Positions 5,390 to 8,863 of a DNA stretch of 8,863 nt are shown here, in pieces. The position numbers and the translations under genes are program-made. Numbering within the stretch: the stretch's first letter is position 1; each line of letters opens with the position of its first letter. The notes under the pieces were generated by a model. It did not search any database and was not told the origin of the DNA. It saw only the letters and a program-made list of their open reading frames with translations. Source of the stretch: Xanthobacteraceae bacterium (GTDB lineage Bacteria; Pseudomonadota; Alphaproteobacteria; Rhizobiales; Xanthobacteraceae); contig JASHRY010000345.1 of NCBI GenBank assembly GCA_030037105.1, positions 1 through 8,863 of the forward strand, read 5' to 3'.

Positions 5390-5460
5390 CAAATCCGCGG
5401 ATCGGCGGCAGACCCGGGCGGCGGCCTCCGTCGTCCGTCATGCCGTCCGCCGTCCGGCTT

Positions 5461-5682
5461 GTCATACGGAATTCGCTTGATTGATTCCGGTCCGTCATTC
5501 CGGGACCGAGCGAAGCGAGGAGCCCGGAATCCATGCCCCAGCACAGGGAGTATGGATTCCGGACTCGCCGCCATCCAAGTCGGCTGGCGCCGACTTGGCC
5601 CTGCAAGTGCCGATCTCGGGTAAACCCGAGATCAGTGGCGATCCGGAATGACGGCGAACTGATCAACCGGATTCGGTATTAC
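5461..5682. mobile_element. Nested inverted-repeat element, MITE/REP-like
   Basis: The outer arms are imperfect inverted repeats: 5461-5482 (GTCATACGGAATTCGC...) against the complement of 5661-5682, 17 of 22 bases matching. Inside lies a perfect 11-bp pair, CGTCATTCCGG at 5493-5503 and CCGGAATGACG at 5643-5653. Within that are three hairpins: 5524-5534/5552-5562 (CCGGAATCCAT), 5575-5584/5589-5598 (CCAAGTCGGC, loop TGGC) and 5612-5620/5625-5633 (GATCTCGGG, loop TAAA). The result is a cloverleaf with no coding capacity. The 'GTCATTCCGGG...GGAATCCA' wording is typical of dispersed palindromic repeats in Rhizobiales and other bacteria. The right arm covers the stop codon of the RND adaptor gene (5679-5681). 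No target-site duplication is obvious. It lies between convergent genes, where it could also end transcripts. Confidence 0.6.
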
Positions 5683-6863
5683 TTCGCCGCGGCGGTCTCG
5701 GGTTCGCCGGGGGCTTCGGTGGCGCCGGCGATCCGTACCTTGTCGCCCGTGGCAATGTCATCCGGCGGATTTTGGATGACGCGATCGTCCGCCGTGATTC
5801 CGGAGGCGATTTCGACCTCCTTGCCGAGATCGCGCGAAATCGTGACTTGTTTGAGAACGACGCGGTTGTCGCTGTCCACGGTCGCGACCCGCAACCCGCG
5901 CTGATCGAAAATGAGCGCGCTCGCCGGCACATTGATCGTGATTTCGGGGTGGGGGAGTTCGAAATTTACATAGGCGAAGTCGCCGGTCATCAGCTCGCCG
6001 TTGGAATTGTCGACGACGAGCTGCATCCGCGTCGTGCCGGAGGCGACGTCGACGGCCTGCGCGGAAGCCTCGACCGTCGCCGGGAACGTCCGTCCCGGAT
6101 ATTCCGGCACCGAGATCCGCGCCTTGGTGCCGATCGGAATCTCAGGCACGTAGCTTTGCGGAACATTGACGTAGACGCGCAATCTGCGCGTTTCCGAGAC
6201 GACGAACAGCGGCGGGCCGGCGGCTCCGGCGTTGATCAGCGCGCCGATGTCGGTCGTGCGCGCGGTGACCAACCCGTCGAACGGCGCGACGATGCGCTTA
6301 TATTGCTCGAGCACGCGCAGGCGGTCGAGATTGGCCTGCGCCGCCCGCACCAGTCCCTGCTTGCTCGACGCATCGGCCGCCCTCTGGTCGAGGTCCTGCT
6401 GCGATATGGCGTAGGATTTGATCAGCGATTGGCCGCGCTTGAGCGTCATGTCCGCCAGCACCGAATTGGCCTTGGCGCTGGCCAGATTGGCCTCGGCCTG
6501 CATGATCTGCTGATCGAGATCCGGGGCGTCGATTTCGGCGAGAAGCTCGCCGGCCTTGACCGGTGTGCCGATATCGGCCTTCCAATCCTTCACGTAACCG
6601 CTGACGCGCGCGTAGATTTGCGCCTGGGTGTAAGCTTCCAGCCGCCCCGGCAGCGAGAATATCGTCTTTTTGCTGTGCGTATCCGGCGGCGCGACGGCGA
6701 CGACGGGCACCGCCTCGTTCTCGGTCCATCGCCGTAGCCTTGCATCGGCCATCTTGCGCGTCGTGATGCCCGCGACGACGATGACGATGACGATGCTCAG
6801 CGCCGAAACGGCGGCAATGTACAGGCTGCGACGCGACAGCGCGGGCGGAGCGGAATCAGGCAT
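5679..6863 (-). CDS. RND efflux periplasmic adaptor (membrane fusion protein, HlyD/AcrA family)
   Basis: A 394-residue protein anchored by one N-terminal helix (about 13-34, SLYIAAVSALSIVIVIVVAG) with the rest in the periplasm. In order: first lipoyl half (PGRLEAYTQAQIYARVSGYV, 72-91), an alpha-helical hairpin (about 113-187), second lipoyl half (IVAPFDGLVTARTTDIGALI, 191-210), a beta-barrel (about 225-305) and a membrane-proximal domain to about 380. The hairpin tip contains Arg143-x3-Leu147-x6-Ser154, the RxxxLxxxxxxS signature for docking to TolC-type outer-membrane channels. It links the RND pump encoded just upstream to such a channel; no channel gene is in the window. GGAG (6870-6873) precedes the ATG by six bases, and the gene overlaps the end of the permease gene by 8 bp, implying translational coupling. 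Its stop codon lies inside the right arm of the repeat element. The exported substrate is unknown. Confidence 0.95.
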   Translation of the reverse strand: MPDSAPPALSRRSLYIAAVSALSIVIVIVVAGITTRKMADARLRRWTENEAVPVVAVAPPDTHSKKTIFSLPGRLEAYTQAQIYARVSGYVKDWKADIGTPVKAGELLAEIDAPDLDQQIMQAEANLASAKANSVLADMTLKRGQSLIKSYAISQQDLDQRAADASSKQGLVRAAQANLDRLRVLEQYKRIVAPFDGLVTARTTDIGALINAGAAGPPLFVVSETRRLRVYVNVPQSYVPEIPIGTKARISVPEYPGRTFPATVEASAQAVDVASGTTRMQLVVDNSNGELMTGDFAYVNFELPHPEITINVPASALIFDQRGLRVATVDSDNRVVLKQVTISRDLGKEVEIASGITADDRVIQNPPDDIATGDKVRIAGATEAPGEPETAAAK

Positions 6864-8863
6864 GCGGATCTCCGATCGCGCGGTCGCCCACTGGGCCGCG
6901 ACGCTGGTGGATGATGCTGAACACCACTGGCACGAACATCAGCGTGGCAACGGTCGCGAAACAAAGGCCGCCGACTACGGCGCGGCCGAGCGGCGCGTTC
7001 TGTTCGCCGCCCTCGCCCAAGCCGAGCGCCATCGGCGTCATGCCGATGATCATGGCGAGGGCCGTCATCACCACGGGCCGCAAGCGCACGAAGCCGGCTT
7101 CGATCGCGGCGGCGGCCGCATCGCCGTGCTGCTGCAGCCGTTCCTTGGCGAAGCTGACGACGAGCACGCTGTTCGCGGTCGCCACTCCCATGCACATGAT
7201 GGCGCCGGTGAGCGCCGGGACGGAGAGCGTCGTATACGTGGTGAACAGTATCCACACGATGCCGGCGAGCGCCGCCGGCAGCGCGGTGATGATCACGAAC
7301 GGATCGGTCCAGGACTGGAAATTGACCACGATCAGTAGATAAATGAGGACGACGGCGCCAAGAAGGCCGAACAGCAATCCGGAGAACGAATCGTTCATGG
7401 TCTTGACCTGTCCGAGCATGACCACCTGCGCGGTTTTCGGCGCGTCTTTCGCGGTTTCGTCGATGACCTTCTGCACGGCGGCAGCGACCGCGCCGAGATC
7501 GCGGCCCTGGGTTGTGGCGTAGACCTGAATCATGGGCTGGATGTCGTATTGCGAATAGACCGCCGGCGTCGCCACCCGCTTGATGTCGGCAATGGCGCCA
7601 AGCGTCTGCGGCGGCGCTCCCGGCGCCGTGATCGGAAGATTGCGCAGCGTGTTGAGCGAATCGACCTGATATTGCGGCGTCTGCAGCACCACCGAGTAGT
7701 TAACGCCGTTGTCGGGGTTGAGCCAGAACGTGGGCTGCACCTGACTCGAACCGGCGAGGTTGACCACCAGGCTGTCGGTTACGTCGCGCTCGGTGATGCC
7801 GACATATTGCGCCCGCGTCCGATCGACGTCGACATCGAAGCTGGGAAGGTTGAGCGATTGTTGGATGCGGGCGTCGACCAGGCCGGGAATGTGACGCAGC
7901 CGGCGCAGCAATTCTTGCGCATAGGCGAAATTCCGATCGAGCTGGGGTCCGCGAATCTGCACCTCGATCGGCGCCGGCGCGCCGAAATTCAGAATCTGGC
8001 TGATGATATCGGCAGGCAGGAACGAGAACGTAGTGCCCGGGAATCGGGCCGGCAACTCCTCGCGCAACGCGCGAATGTATTCCCTCGTCGGCCGGTGATC
8101 CTCGGCGAGCTTGATCTGGATTTCGCCGTCCTGCGAGCCGATGGTCCCGGTGTTGTTGTAGGTCTTGTTGATGCTGCTGATAGGAAAGCCGATGTTGTCA
8201 ACCAGCTCCGAGATTTCAAGCGGCGGAACGACTTGGCGGATGACTTTCTCGATTTCGCCAAATAGCCGCGCGTTATCCTCGACCCGCGTGCCGACATGCG
8301 AGCGCACGTGCAGCAAGATCTGACCGGCGTCGACGTCCGGGAAAAAGTCGCGGCCGAGATACGGCGCCAGCGCGAACGTGCCGATCACGAAAGCGAGGAA
8401 GCAGACGACGAACGCCGCGCGGTGGCGCATCGCCATCGTCAACAGCTCGCGGTAAACCAGACGCGCACGCTCGAAACGCGCCGCGAAACCGCGCTGCAGG
8501 CGCTGCAAGGGATTGCGGGAGCGCGGTGGAGCGCCGGCGGCGCCATCCGCCGCCGGCACGGCGTGCCGCCGCAGCATGTATTTCGCCATCGTCGGCACCA
8601 GCGTTCGCGACAGGATGAACGACCAGACCATCGCCGACATGACCGCTTCCGCCATCGGCACGAACAGGAAGTGCGGCACGCCGGTGAGGAAGAACATCGG
8701 CACGAACACGATGCAGATGCACAGCATCGAGACGAATGCCGGCGTGACGATCTGTTCGGCGCCGTCGAGGATGGCGGTCTCGACTTCCTTGCCCTGTTCC
8801 AGATGCCAATTGATGTTCTCGATCGTCACCGTGGCCTCGTCGACGAGAATGCCGACGGCCAGC
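6856..8863 (-). CDS. RND efflux permease, C-terminal two-thirds (cut by right edge)
   Basis: 668 residues are visible, starting inside transmembrane helix 4 (LAVGILVDEATVTIENI). Against AcrB, roughly the first 400 residues lie beyond the right edge; a GTG at 8829 is internal, not the start. Visible parts: TM5-6 (about 35-92), cytoplasmic linker, TM7 (about 145-165), the second large periplasmic porter/docking loop (about 170-490), and TM8-12, including NFQSWTDPF, GVATANSVLVVSFAKE (TM10), RLRPVVMTALAMIIGMTPM (TM11) and FATVATLMFVPVVFSIIH (TM12). It is an inner-membrane proton-driven exporter that works as a trimer. Compared with AcrB's relay, Asp407 is kept (Asp8 here), Asp408 is Glu (Glu9), and Lys940 in TM10 is Ala (Ala563). 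This fits an HAE-like subfamily distinct from AcrB/MexB. The permease precedes the adaptor, the reverse of the acrAB order. Substrate unknown. Confidence 0.95.
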   Translation of the reverse strand, partial: LAVGILVDEATVTIENINWHLEQGKEVETAILDGAEQIVTPAFVSMLCICIVFVPMFFLTGVPHFLFVPMAEAVMSAMVWSFILSRTLVPTMAKYMLRRHAVPAADGAAGAPPRSRNPLQRLQRGFAARFERARLVYRELLTMAMRHRAAFVVCFLAFVIGTFALAPYLGRDFFPDVDAGQILLHVRSHVGTRVEDNARLFGEIEKVIRQVVPPLEISELVDNIGFPISSINKTYNNTGTIGSQDGEIQIKLAEDHRPTREYIRALREELPARFPGTTFSFLPADIISQILNFGAPAPIEVQIRGPQLDRNFAYAQELLRRLRHIPGLVDARIQQSLNLPSFDVDVDRTRAQYVGITERDVTDSLVVNLAGSSQVQPTFWLNPDNGVNYSVVLQTPQYQVDSLNTLRNLPITAPGAPPQTLGAIADIKRVATPAVYSQYDIQPMIQVYATTQGRDLGAVAAAVQKVIDETAKDAPKTAQVVMLGQVKTMNDSFSGLLFGLLGAVVLIYLLIVVNFQSWTDPFVIITALPAALAGIVWILFTTYTTLSVPALTGAIMCMGVATANSVLVVSFAKERLQQHGDAAAAAIEAGFVRLRPVVMTALAMIIGMTPMALGLGEGGEQNAPLGRAVVGGLCFATVATLMFVPVVFSIIHQRRGPVGDRAIGDPHA

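Noticed and set aside
5428..5455. CTCCGTCGTCCGTC-type tract suggesting a CRISPR or tandem array
   Set aside because: Only short, irregular CCGTC repeats without regular spacers; it resembles the low-complexity tract at 4086-4155 rather than an array.
5772..6737. A 321-codon plus-strand frame opposite the RND adaptor
   Set aside because: Mirror of a clear HlyD/AcrA-family gene; composition is Arg/Asp/His-rich and matches nothing known.

Overview
The window looks like ordinary chromosome from a high-GC alphaproteobacterium, most likely Hyphomicrobiales (Rhizobiales) of the Bradyrhizobiaceae/Xanthobacteraceae type. The evidence is the gene families present: an NDUFS6-like CHCC zinc-finger protein next to a FAD monooxygenase, an alpha/beta hydrolase - cysE - DUF3126 cluster, a LivK-type orphan binding protein, and a dispersed 'GTCATTCCGGG...' palindromic repeat. 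A CtrA-type TTAA-N7-TTAA box also fits this group. No database search was possible, so the taxonomy is inferred from family content.

Layout: (1) 1-446, minus strand: the N-terminal end of a FAD-dependent monooxygenase running off the left edge, preceded by a small zf-CHCC protein. (2) 447-667: a short non-coding stretch with a 21-bp tandem repeat and a weak terminator candidate. (3) 668-1873, minus: a secreted ABC-transporter substrate-binding protein with no permease or ATPase beside it. (4) 2062-4071, plus: an alpha/beta hydrolase followed by a palindrome, then serine acetyltransferase (cysE) and a 69-aa DUF3126 protein. (5) 4158-4898, minus: an uncharacterised membrane-anchored periplasmic protein. 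(6) A 140-bp divergent intergenic region with a perfect CtrA-like site. (7) 5039-5389, plus: a small three-helix membrane protein. (8) 5461-5682: a nested inverted-repeat element (MITE/REP-like) between convergent genes. (9) 5679-8863, minus: an RND efflux operon, permease first (N-terminus beyond the right edge), then the periplasmic adaptor, overlapping by 8 bp.

How the genes work together: the clearest functional units are the RND permease/adaptor pair, which would export an unknown substrate with a TolC-type channel encoded elsewhere, and cysE with its DUF3126 partner (first step of cysteine synthesis from serine). The zf-CHCC protein may be a bacterial relative of the complex I accessory subunit NDUFS6. 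The remaining genes are single-gene units.

There is no defence island, prophage, CRISPR array or biosynthetic cluster here, and nothing that clearly amounts to a new system. The observations most worth following up are the RND permease's altered proton-relay residues, the CtrA-like box upstream of uncharacterised envelope genes, and the nested-palindrome element whose end overlaps the adaptor's stop codon. No stretch longer than 300 bases lacks a gene.
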